This document shows, in pieces, positions 27,325 to 40,846 of a stretch of DNA of 64,000 nt. A program made the position numbers and the translations under genes. The DNA is taken from positions 124,001 through 188,000 of the forward strand of contig NZ_CANLZV010000003.1 in NCBI RefSeq assembly GCF_947495665.1, in the 5' to 3' direction. Positions within the stretch are counted from its first letter, which is position 1. Each line of letters begins with the position of its first letter. The notes below the pieces were generated by a model that had not been told where the DNA came from, did not search any database, and was given only the letters and a program-made list of their open reading frames with translations. This stretch comes from an uncultured Sunxiuqinia sp. GTDB taxonomy: Bacteria; Bacteroidota; Bacteroidia; Bacteroidales; Prolixibacteraceae.

Positions 27325-28503
27325 ATGAAAAATAAATATTTAATTGGTATTATCATTCTTATACTGGGCAGTTTGAATATGGTTGCCTGCAAACAAAAAA
27401 AAGGCTCTGAATCAGGAAAGACAAAAACTGCAGTAATGGTTAATGCAACAGATACTGCAATTCCACCTAGAATTTCCAGAGAGTTTATTGACCGTTTAGA
27501 ATATTTGGGCGTCATCCTGGATAGGCCTGGTTATCATACATGGGGGACTTCAGTCGTTCAGGGAGATGATGGTAAATATCATATGTATGCTTGCCAGTGG
27601 TCAACAGAATACGGTTTTGGTGCCTGGGATGTAGAATCTGAAGTGAATTACTTCATTGCCGAGAATCCAGAAGGTCCGTATTCTTTTGTAAAGAACATTA
27701 TTCCATCCAGGCCGGGAGGAGATAAAGAGGGGGTGTGGAATCGCTACACAGCACATAATCCAGAAGTGAAAAGAATTGATGGGAAATATGTATTGATTTA
27801 TCTTTCCTATCCTGGAATAAACACCGGAGCTGAAGGAAAAATAGGATTGAGAATTGCTGAAAAGCCAGGTGGCCCATGGAAAGATTGTGGCATGATAATG
27901 CAGAAGTCGCTTATTGAGGGGGTTCCATCCTATAATAGTTTACGCGGCACTGATAATCCATCGTTGGTTAAATACAACGATAAATATTATTTGTTCTTTA
28001 TGTATAATTCCAGACTTTATGAAATTGATGGCAGACTTATGGACAATACTTCTTTGGGAGTAGCTGTTGCAGAAAGTCTGGAAGGACCTTATGTTGAACA
28101 GACAGTGCCGGTTTTTGCCCCACCTCCGGGGAAAAAAGTTGAAGACCTCTGTGCGTTTGTATCAGAAGATGGTAATATCGTTGCAACTATGTGTGATAAC
28201 TTTGGGATGTATGCTGAAAATGGAGGTATTTATTGCGAAATGGACCAGTCGCATTTTGCAAAAACAGGTGAAATAAAAATGACTCCAACATCTGTAGCAT
28301 GGGAAACGCGTCCGGTTATGTTTCCTGAACAGGACTTCAGTAAAGGGAAAGCGGTATATGCCAATAATAAGTTTGAACGCCCAAAAGTAATCAAGGTAGA
28401 TGGAGTGCCTGCTTATATGTTCTTACCCAGTGGTTTTAATGCAAAAGGCGATCCCTGGACAGTGCTTCATGGTTTCCGAATTCAACCTGAAAATAGTAAT
28501 TAA
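27325..28503 (+). CDS. GH43/GH117-like five-bladed beta-propeller lipoprotein
   Basis: A 392-residue lipoprotein (lipobox MVAC) starting at ATG 27325, preferred over the GTG two codons upstream. It shows repeated propeller-blade patterns: GTSVVQGDDGKYHMY, AHNPEVKRIDGKYVLIY and GTDNPSLVKYNDKYYLFF, each pairing an active-site polar residue with a D/N-G-K-Y-Y strand, as in the GH43/GH32/GH117/GH130 fold. The family cannot be fixed by eye, and the catalytic triad is not certain. Within the PUL it probably removes a decoration or a terminal sugar other than fucose. Confidence 0.7.
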   Translation: MKNKYLIGIIILILGSLNMVACKQKKGSESGKTKTAVMVNATDTAIPPRISREFIDRLEYLGVILDRPGYHTWGTSVVQGDDGKYHMYACQWSTEYGFGAWDVESEVNYFIAENPEGPYSFVKNIIPSRPGGDKEGVWNRYTAHNPEVKRIDGKYVLIYLSYPGINTGAEGKIGLRIAEKPGGPWKDCGMIMQKSLIEGVPSYNSLRGTDNPSLVKYNDKYYLFFMYNSRLYEIDGRLMDNTSLGVAVAESLEGPYVEQTVPVFAPPPGKKVEDLCAFVSEDGNIVATMCDNFGMYAENGGIYCEMDQSHFAKTGEIKMTPTSVAWETRPVMFPEQDFSKGKAVYANNKFERPKVIKVDGVPAYMFLPSGFNAKGDPWTVLHGFRIQPENSN

Positions 28504-28517
28504 ACGCCTATTTTCTT

Positions 28518-30503
28518 ATGAAATATATATTAGCAGTTGGCTTTATGGTTTTTCCCCTTTTTCCCTATGCTCAGGAAACAGGCATTAAGTACGTGGAAAA
28601 TACATACTACGAAGGTACATCGGTGTTAATACCGGAGAATGTGACGAAAGAAGAAATGATTAAGCTGGCGGCTGCAGTAAGGCCATCTGCCAAACAACTT
28701 CGCTACCAGGAATATGGAACTATGGGATTTATTCACTTTAACCTGAACACCTTTACCGGAAGACAGTGGGGAACAGGAGTGGAAGACCTAAGCATTTTTA
28801 ATCCAAAGAGTGTGAATGTTGACCAATGGATGGAAGCCTTTGTCGCAGCTGGTGTAAAGTCGGTAATTATGGTGTGCAAACATCACGATGGGTTCCGGTT
28901 GTGGCCCAGTTCTTATCACTCCAGAAATATTTCTAAAACACCTTATAAAGAAGGTAAGGGAGATTTGGTAAAAGAAGTGTCGGAAGCAGCCCAGAGGCAC
29001 GGACTTCGTTTTTGCGTGTACTATTCTCCGTGGGACAAACAGGAACCATACGGGACGCCTGCTTATAACGATTTGATGGTGGATGAATTGACTGAGCTGT
29101 TGACCAATTACGGCTCAGTGGATTTAGTTTGGTTTGATGGTGCAGGTATCAGTACTAAAGTTAGTGGTGTTGAAATGGATTTTGACTGGGACAGGATACA
29201 TGCTACCATTCATAAGTTACAACCTTCGGCTATTATTTCAGGTGTTGGCCCTGATGTGCGTTGGGTTGGAAATGAAGCCGGTCGGGGGCGCACAACAGAA
29301 TGGTGTGTTCAAGGGGTTGTTTATGATACAAAAGATTTCCCGGGTGCACATGCCGGTGTACCTACAATGGCACCTGAATTAGGTGATATTAGTCAGTTAA
29401 TGACATTAAAAGGAATTGATGATATGACCGGAGATACTTCTAAACTCAGGCAATTGACCTGGATGCCGGCAAGGGGTGGTTTACCTGTTCATACCAAATG
29501 GTTCTGGAATCCATTGGAGAAGGTGCGTTCGTTAAACTATCTTACTGAGTCATTTTTTAGTACCATTGGCTGTAATTCCGGAGTAATACTGAATATGTCT
29601 CCTGATACTACCGGCTTGGTTCCAGAAGAAGATATGGCAGTAATGAAGGCTTTTGGTGAATGGAGAAGAGAGTTGATGGGACATAATTACGCTTTGGGCG
29701 CCAGGGCCGAAACGACTCCAACTGGTGAGGGCGGTTACAATGTAAGTTATATGTTTGACGATGATATACGTACCGGCTGGGTAGCTCCTGAAGGGATTGA
29801 AACAGCAGAAATAGTGATTAATCTATATGGAGAACAAACTTTCGATGTTGTTTATCTTCAAGAAATGGTGGCTGACTTCGGACAGCGAATTGAAGCGTTT
29901 GCAGTGGATGCCATGGTAGATGGCAGGTGGAAGGAGTTGGTAAAAAATACTACTGTTGGTTTTAGACGAATTCAAAGAGTAAAATCAACCACTACAGATA
30001 AGATTCGAATTCGGATTCTTTCTTCTCGTTTGTCGCCAAGTTTGGCAACTGTAAAACTATTGAAAGTACCTGAGTTAATAGAGCCTAACAAAATAAATAA
30101 GAAAAAAGAGTTATCCAGGGATAACTGGAAAACAGATGCTGCCATTAAGGATGGCGACCTGAATACCTGTTGGACAGGAGAATTGAAAGATGGAAAGCCT
30201 GCTTACATTGATATCGATTTAGGAGAAGAAACAACCTTGTCTGTGTTTACTTACATTCCTCCTCAGGGAAGTCCGGAAGAGCTTGGTCGGGTAGAACGAT
30301 TTGAAGTGTATGTTGGCAATGATCCGGAAAATATCAACTTTAAAGTGGGTGAAGGTAAGAATGAAAACGTGGATAATAATCCTGTGCCACAATCCGTAAC
30401 CCTCCACAAACTGGCAAAAGGCCGATATTTGCGGTATGTGATGCTTTCTGCAACACGAGGGCAGAACGTGGTGAGAATAGCAGAAATAAAAACTGAATCT
30501 TAA
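28518..30503 (+). CDS. GH29 alpha-L-fucosidase with C-terminal discoidin (CBM32-like) domain
   Basis: A 661-residue secreted enzyme (signal peptide to PYAQ). The barrel carries GTMGFIHFN, VKSVIMVCKHHDGFRLWPS (KHHDGF, about 111-116) and the nucleophile motif LVWFDGAG with Asp197, followed by GPDVRWVGNEAG. The C-terminal 200 residues form two beta-sandwich stretches, the last resembling an F5/8 type C domain (TCWTGE, IDIDLGEETTLSVFTYIP, RYLRYVM). The long N-terminal part, KHHDGF motif and C-terminal domain fit the alpha-1,3/4-fucosidase-type subfamily better than the other two GH29 proteins here; that is inference. It starts 14 bp after the propeller gene. Confidence 0.93.
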   Translation: MKYILAVGFMVFPLFPYAQETGIKYVENTYYEGTSVLIPENVTKEEMIKLAAAVRPSAKQLRYQEYGTMGFIHFNLNTFTGRQWGTGVEDLSIFNPKSVNVDQWMEAFVAAGVKSVIMVCKHHDGFRLWPSSYHSRNISKTPYKEGKGDLVKEVSEAAQRHGLRFCVYYSPWDKQEPYGTPAYNDLMVDELTELLTNYGSVDLVWFDGAGISTKVSGVEMDFDWDRIHATIHKLQPSAIISGVGPDVRWVGNEAGRGRTTEWCVQGVVYDTKDFPGAHAGVPTMAPELGDISQLMTLKGIDDMTGDTSKLRQLTWMPARGGLPVHTKWFWNPLEKVRSLNYLTESFFSTIGCNSGVILNMSPDTTGLVPEEDMAVMKAFGEWRRELMGHNYALGARAETTPTGEGGYNVSYMFDDDIRTGWVAPEGIETAEIVINLYGEQTFDVVYLQEMVADFGQRIEAFAVDAMVDGRWKELVKNTTVGFRRIQRVKSTTTDKIRIRILSSRLSPSLATVKLLKVPELIEPNKINKKKELSRDNWKTDAAIKDGDLNTCWTGELKDGKPAYIDIDLGEETTLSVFTYIPPQGSPEELGRVERFEVYVGNDPENINFKVGEGKNENVDNNPVPQSVTLHKLAKGRYLRYVMLSATRGQNVVRIAEIKTES

Positions 30504-30527
30504 TATATTTATATTAAACAGTCGAAT

Positions 30528-32927
30528 ATGAAAATTAAAGGACACTTATCCTCCTTGTTCATCATGCTGGTTCTTTTTTCATGTACCAACGAAAAGAAAG
30601 AAACAAGCACTCAAGCTCTAAAACTCTGGTATAACCAACCGGCTGATGCTACTGTGAAAGACTCTCCCGATGGATGGAAAGACGATCCGGAGTGGCTGAA
30701 AGCCCTGCCTTTGGGCAATGGCTCGTTAGGCGTCATGGTTTTTGGCGATGTAAACAAGGAGCGCATTCAGTTAAATGAAGAAAGCATGTGGTCGGGTAGT
30801 GTTGATGTCAATGACAATCCCGTGGCAAAGGACGCTCAGGCAAAAATGCGCCAATTGCTTTTTGAAGGGAAGTATAAAGAAGCCACTGAGTTAACAAACA
30901 AGACCCAAATTTGCGTCGGAAAAGGTTCCGGGCATGGCAATGGTGCGGAAGTTCCATTTGGTTGTTTCCAGACACTCGGTGATCTGTGGATTGAAAACGG
31001 AAAAAATGCTGGCTATGAAAATTATTACCGGGAACTGGATATGAATGATGCCGTTGTCCGTGTAAGGTATTCACAGGAGGGGGTAAGTTTTCAACGGGAA
31101 ATATTTACAAGCCAACCGGATCAGGCGATGGTTGCCCGTTTTACTGCAGATAAAAAGGGTCAGATTTCTTTCAAATGTTCAATGAGCCGCCCTGAAAGGT
31201 TTAAAACATATTCTGAAAATGACCAGTTGGTAATGTCTGGCGCTCTTTCTGATGGTAAGGGAGGAAATGGCTTGCAATACATGGCTCGGTTAAAAGCAGT
31301 CAGCAAAAATGGTTCAGTAAGCTATACCGATTCAACAGTAATTGTTGAAAATGCCGATGAAGTTGTGCTTTTTCTTACAGCATCAACAGATTATGTGTTG
31401 AGTTATCCTGAATATAAAGGAAGGGAGTACGAGAAGATAACAAACGAAAATATTGAACGTGCTATAAGTAGGCCATATCAGGAGTTACTGGACACTCACA
31501 AGAAAGAATACCAGGCCTATTTTAACCGGGTAAGTATTGATTTAACACCAGAAAATAGCATTGATATTCCAACAGACCAACGTGTAATCGATTTTAAGCA
31601 AACAAAATCAGATCCTCACTTAGTTGAGTTGTTATTTCAATACGGGCGTTATCTTTTAATTTCTTCGTCCAGACCAGGAACATTGCCGGCTAATTTACAA
31701 GGAATTTGGGCCAATAAAATCCAGACACCATGGAACGGAGATTACCATACCGATGTAAATGTGGAAATGAACTATTGGCCGGCAGAAGTAACCAACCTGT
31801 CGGAAATGCATTTGCCGTTATTTGATTTAATTGAATCTTTGGTTAAACCAGGTGAGAAAACGGCACAGATACAATACGGGAACAAAGGTTGGGTGATTCA
31901 CCCAATTACAAATGTATGGGGATACACTTCGCCTGGCGAAATGGCTAGTTGGGGAATGCACACAGGAGGAAGTGCCTGGATTTGTTCTCACATAGGAGAA
32001 CACTATTTGTTTACTGGCGATAAAGATTTTTTGAGAAGAATGTACCCTGTTTTGAAGGGAGCGGTAGAGTTTTATCTCGATTGGCTGGTTGCTGACCCGA
32101 ATACAGGTTTGTTGGTTTCCGGTCCGGCAGTTTCGCCAGAGAATAGTTTTATTGCACCTGATGGGAGCCGAAGCCAGATAAGCATGGGGCCAGCTCATGA
32201 CCAACAGGTAATATGGCAGCTTTTTTCCGATTTTATTTTTGCATCAGAAGAACTCGAACTCGAAAATAAAACCGTTCAGGAAATAAAACAAGCCATCGAT
32301 ATACTTGCCGGTCCGCAGATTGGTTCCGATGGCCGTTTAATGGAATGGATTGAAGAATTTCCGGAGGTGGAGCCAGGACACCGTCATATATCTCACCTTT
32401 TTGCCTTGCACCCGGGCAGACAAATTAGTTTGGAGAATACACCTGAATTAGCAAAAGCTGCACAAAAATCGCTGGATTACAGGATTGCCAACGGAGGGGG
32501 ACATACCGGATGGAGCGCAGCCTGGCTGATTAGTCAATATGCTCGCCTGAACCAGGCAAAGAAAGCAATAGAAAGCCTGAACACTGTTTTGGCGAAAAGT
32601 ACTTCTCCCAATTTATTTGGACTGCATCCTCCGTTTCAGATGGATGCCAACTTCGGTGCTACCGCTGGAATTGCAGAAATGTTAATCCAAAGTCATGATG
32701 GAGCGGTTCATTTGCTGCCAGCCTTACCATCCGAATGGCCAATAGGGGAAGTAAACGGATTAAAAGCCCAAGGTGGTTTTGAAGTTGATATAAAATGGCA
32801 CAATGGCGAGTTGGTGTCTGCCCATATCTTGTCGAAGTGGCAAAACAAGGTTATTGTAAAGTATAAAGGAGCAAAGGAGATTCTTCATCTGAATACAAAT
32901 GAAAAAACGGTTTTTGAGGTCAAATAA
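30528..32927 (+). CDS. GH95 alpha-L-fucosidase-family lipoprotein (H-x-D-x-N active site)
   Basis: A 799-residue lipoprotein (lipobox LFSC). N-terminal beta-sandwich with [14 protein letters not shown] and [10 protein letters not shown], then the (alpha/alpha)6 barrel. The motif before NYWPAE reads H407-T-D409-V-N411, so the first asparagine of the usual N-x-N base-relay pair is Asp. The general acid is expected at E538 (VSPEN) and the second acidic residue at D706 (FQMDANFG). GH95 enzymes invert alpha-1,2-fucosyl or alpha-L-galactosyl linkages. The Asp substitution may change substrate or pKa of the relay; activity should be tested, not assumed. Confidence 0.9.
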   Translation: MKIKGHLSSLFIMLVLFSCTNEKKETSTQALKLWYNQPADATVKDSPDGWKDDPEWLKALPLGNGSLGVMVFGDVNKERIQLNEESMWSGSVDVNDNPVAKDAQAKMRQLLFEGKYKEATELTNKTQICVGKGSGHGNGAEVPFGCFQTLGDLWIENGKNAGYENYYRELDMNDAVVRVRYSQEGVSFQREIFTSQPDQAMVARFTADKKGQISFKCSMSRPERFKTYSENDQLVMSGALSDGKGGNGLQYMARLKAVSKNGSVSYTDSTVIVENADEVVLFLTASTDYVLSYPEYKGREYEKITNENIERAISRPYQELLDTHKKEYQAYFNRVSIDLTPENSIDIPTDQRVIDFKQTKSDPHLVELLFQYGRYLLISSSRPGTLPANLQGIWANKIQTPWNGDYHTDVNVEMNYWPAEVTNLSEMHLPLFDLIESLVKPGEKTAQIQYGNKGWVIHPITNVWGYTSPGEMASWGMHTGGSAWICSHIGEHYLFTGDKDFLRRMYPVLKGAVEFYLDWLVADPNTGLLVSGPAVSPENSFIAPDGSRSQISMGPAHDQQVIWQLFSDFIFASEELELENKTVQEIKQAIDILAGPQIGSDGRLMEWIEEFPEVEPGHRHISHLFALHPGRQISLENTPELAKAAQKSLDYRIANGGGHTGWSAAWLISQYARLNQAKKAIESLNTVLAKSTSPNLFGLHPPFQMDANFGATAGIAEMLIQSHDGAVHLLPALPSEWPIGEVNGLKAQGGFEVDIKWHNGELVSAHILSKWQNKVIVKYKGAKEILHLNTNEKTVFEVK

Positions 32928-33025
32928 ATTTAGAAGATGAAACTGAAAAGGATCAGCATTTCCTTCAGTAGTGATGAAAAATCCTAATAAGAAAGTTTAA
33001 AATAAAAATATAAAACATTATCAGT

Positions 33026-34696
33026 ATGATTCGATTTTTTTTGTTTGGAGTTTTTCTTTTATCTCCGATATTTTTTGTGTTCGGGCAAAGTCTTCCCAAA
33101 CCTACAGATGTACAATACAAATGGCAAGAACAGGAGCGACTAATGTTTCTGCATTTTGCACCAACAACCTGGTCGGAGGTGGAACAGAATGACAATTCTG
33201 TATCATTAGACAGGATTAATCCTACAAAACTGAATACCGATCAGTGGTGCGAAGCAGCGTTGGCTTTTGGCGCAAAACAAATCATATTTGTTGCTAAACA
33301 TTCGGGTGGTTTTTGTTGGTGGCAAACCGAAACTACCAATTACGGAATAAAAGATACACCCTACAAAAATGGCAGAGGCGATGTGTTGAAGGAAATCGCT
33401 GAGTCGTGCAAAAAATATGGCTTGAACCTTGGGGTTTATATCTATCCCGGAGATCGTACCTGGGGAGCAATGATTGGAAGTGGAGGAAAAACTAAAGATC
33501 CGGCAAAGCAGGAAGCGTACAACAAGGTTTTTAGAACACAACTTACTGAAGTGCTTTCAAACTACGGAGAGATGCTGGAAGTTTGGTTCGATGGCAGTTG
33601 TGTTATTGATGTTTCGGATATAATGGAGCAATATGCCGCAAATTCGGTTGTATTTCAGGGGCCACATGCTACATTGCGCTGGCCTGGTACCGAATCGGGA
33701 AAGCTGTTTTACCCCGCATGGAATACCGTCAGAAGTGAAGACCTGAAAACAGGGGTTTCTACTCAAATTCATGGTACTCCGAATGGAGATGTATGGGCCC
33801 CGCTTGAAACAAACACAACGCTATACGACCATTATTGGTTTTGGTCGCCCGAGAAAGTAAAAAAACGGAAAACGGTTGATGAGTTGATGGATTGCTATTA
33901 TAAGTCGGTTGGATATGGAAGTGTATTCTTGTTAAATGCTTCTCCTGATACCACCGGCTTAATTGTTGAAGGAGACATGAAACGCTATAAAGAATTTGGC
34001 GACGAAATCAATCGTCGTTTTTCCAATCCCATTGCTGAAATCAATTCTCAAAAGGGAAATGAGCTTGTATTGCAGTTGGATAAACCGACCCGCATTAACC
34101 ATGCTGTTGTTATGGAAGATTATCGCGAAGGGGAGCGTATCCGTGAATATCGTATTGAAGGTTATTCGGATGGAAAATGGCTTGAGCTAACCAAAGGAAT
34201 TTCAGTTGGCCGTAAAAAGATTGATTATTTCGATGATGTTGAAGTTGAGCGACTTCGTTTGGTGGTTACGAAGGCAGCTGCGGAACCTCTTATCCGGTCA
34301 TTTTCCGTTTATCATGTCAGCAACTTTATTCCTCCCAAAAAACAAAGCATGCATGTTTGGTCGAATCCACAAACGGTTGTTTCGTGGAAAAAAACGGATG
34401 TGAACAATAACAAACTTGAATTGAAAATTAATCTCGGTGATAAAATAAATGTTCCGGGCCAATATGTTTTAACCGTTTTGCCGGAAATGAAACAAAATGT
34501 AAGGGTGGAAAATGCTGCCATGTTTTACGATGGAAATAAAGCCATGCAAGAGTTTGTGCAGATTAAAGACAATAAAATACAAATCAACCAGACGGCTCAA
34601 ATTACAGGTGAAGCTGATTTATATGTTGAATTTATCATTCATATTGAGCAAGCATGCAATGGAGTAGTTGAGTTTAAACCACTGCAAATAAATTAA
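33026..34696 (+). CDS. GH29 alpha-L-fucosidase
   Basis: A 556-residue secreted enzyme (signal peptide to FVFGQ) closely related to the fucosidase at 25359-27116: shared KHSGGFCWWQTET, YPGDRTWGAM and the nucleophile motif EVWFDGS (Asp189), plus the same C-terminal sandwich region containing ISVGRKKIDYF. Two such close paralogs in one PUL suggest two different fucosyl linkages or two steps in breakdown. It is preceded by 98 bp, the longest gap in this part of the operon, and followed after 9 bp by the methyltransferase-like gene. Confidence 0.92.
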   Translation: MIRFFLFGVFLLSPIFFVFGQSLPKPTDVQYKWQEQERLMFLHFAPTTWSEVEQNDNSVSLDRINPTKLNTDQWCEAALAFGAKQIIFVAKHSGGFCWWQTETTNYGIKDTPYKNGRGDVLKEIAESCKKYGLNLGVYIYPGDRTWGAMIGSGGKTKDPAKQEAYNKVFRTQLTEVLSNYGEMLEVWFDGSCVIDVSDIMEQYAANSVVFQGPHATLRWPGTESGKLFYPAWNTVRSEDLKTGVSTQIHGTPNGDVWAPLETNTTLYDHYWFWSPEKVKKRKTVDELMDCYYKSVGYGSVFLLNASPDTTGLIVEGDMKRYKEFGDEINRRFSNPIAEINSQKGNELVLQLDKPTRINHAVVMEDYREGERIREYRIEGYSDGKWLELTKGISVGRKKIDYFDDVEVERLRLVVTKAAAEPLIRSFSVYHVSNFIPPKKQSMHVWSNPQTVVSWKKTDVNNNKLELKINLGDKINVPGQYVLTVLPEMKQNVRVENAAMFYDGNKAMQEFVQIKDNKIQINQTAQITGEADLYVEFIIHIEQACNGVVEFKPLQIN

Positions 34697-34705
34697 GTTA
34701 TTAGT

Positions 34706-35869
34706 ATGGAACGATCAAATAAATGTTTGGGAAAATTAACCCGGATGAATATGGCCTTAAGTCATCAAGAGCCAGATCGTGTGCCTATTAGCGATTTCTT
34801 TTGGGGAAGTTTTGTAAAGCGTTGGCGAAAAGAATTAAACCTGCCTGATGATGCAAGTCCATACACTTATTACGATTTGGATTGGATTGTAACCATGCCA
34901 AATATGGACCCGAAAATACAATCGTTCGAAACAATAAAAGAAGATGGTTTGGAGGTAATCGTTAAAACCGGGTTCCGAACAACCATGCGGAAAAAATTTG
35001 ACATTCCTATGCCTGAATTCATTTCGTGGGAAGTTGATACCATTAAAAAACTGGAAAAATTTGAATTTGATGATCCATATGACAAGAGAAGATATTTTGA
35101 AGCTGGCGACAATCAAATCGCCGGAGTTGGAGATGGCTTTGAGCGTAACTCACCGGCCTGGATCGATACGGTAAAAAAGTTACATCCGGATTTCCCGGTT
35201 TATGGAAGTATAATAGAATGCTCAGAGTGTTTAACCAGATTATTGGGTCAGGAAAACACACTCTTCTGGATGGGAATGTACTCTGATCAGTTCGGGGTGC
35301 AAATAAACCGGATTGGGCAATTTTACCTCGATTGTATGAAAGCTCAGATTAAAGCTGCTGATGGTTTACTCGACGGAATGGTAATATGGGGAGACGTGGC
35401 ATACAAACAAACCATGTTGTTCGACCCGGAATACTGGAGAATGTATTTCAAACCTTGGGTAAAAGCAATGATAGAAGAGTGCCATAAAAATAACCTGCCC
35501 GTTATTTATCACGGATGTGGAAATGTAGAGCTGATTTTTGAAGATTTTATTGAAATGGGACTGGATGCTTATAATCCACTTGAAGTAAAAGCAAACATGG
35601 ATGCAGTGGAGCTAAAAAAGAAACATGGCAATAAAATAGGCTACTGTGGCAATAATAATATCCAGGTTTGGGAAACAGATGATAAAGAGCAAATTCGTAA
35701 AGAAGTGTTATTTAAATTGAATGCAGCCAAAGGTGGTGGATATATTTTTCAGTCCGACCATTCGGTGTCAAGTGATGTGTCAGGTCAAAGCTACGATTAC
35801 ATTGTGAAGCTGGTGCGAGAACATGGAAAATATCCTTTGCACTTAAAGGAATTTGATGAAACTATTTGA
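34706..35869 (+). CDS. Uroporphyrinogen decarboxylase-family protein, MtaA/CmuA-like (putative zinc/cobalamin methyltransferase)
   Basis: A 387-residue protein with no signal peptide, hence cytoplasmic, in the URO-D superfamily TIM barrel (EPDRVPISDFFWG at the start; AKGGGYIFQSDHSVSSDV near the end). It carries H269-x-C271 (YHGCGN) and C314 (GYCGNN), the H-x-C-Xn-C zinc pattern of the methyltransferases MtaA, MtbA and CmuA, which true HemE lacks. It is the only obviously intracellular enzyme in the locus and sits 9 bp after a GH29 gene. Possible role: O-demethylation of a methylated sugar released from the glycan. No corrinoid protein or reductive activator is encoded nearby, so a partner must be supplied from elsewhere or the chemistry is different. 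Confidence 0.8.
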   Translation: MERSNKCLGKLTRMNMALSHQEPDRVPISDFFWGSFVKRWRKELNLPDDASPYTYYDLDWIVTMPNMDPKIQSFETIKEDGLEVIVKTGFRTTMRKKFDIPMPEFISWEVDTIKKLEKFEFDDPYDKRRYFEAGDNQIAGVGDGFERNSPAWIDTVKKLHPDFPVYGSIIECSECLTRLLGQENTLFWMGMYSDQFGVQINRIGQFYLDCMKAQIKAADGLLDGMVIWGDVAYKQTMLFDPEYWRMYFKPWVKAMIEECHKNNLPVIYHGCGNVELIFEDFIEMGLDAYNPLEVKANMDAVELKKKHGNKIGYCGNNNIQVWETDDKEQIRKEVLFKLNAAKGGGYIFQSDHSVSSDVSGQSYDYIVKLVREHGKYPLHLKEFDETI

Positions 35870-36061
35870 ATCATTTGTAATTCGGAAGTCAATGAATAGT
35901 AAGTTAAATAAACCTGGAAAGTATTAAAGGATACTAAGAGTCATATCCCATGATGTGGCTTTATATAATATTAAAAGTAACACGTGTAATATTCAGGGCT
36001 ACACAAATTAAACATAATGAATAAAACATAACAATAGTGTATGTATAAATATATTCATCGA

Positions 36062-40826
<4,765 letters not shown>

Positions 40827-40846
40827 TCGCTAAACAATTTACATAT

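Noticed and set aside
34706-35869. hemE, heme biosynthesis uroporphyrinogen decarboxylase
   Set aside because: It has the H-x-C...C zinc pattern of methyltransferases and lies inside a glycosidase operon with no heme genes.
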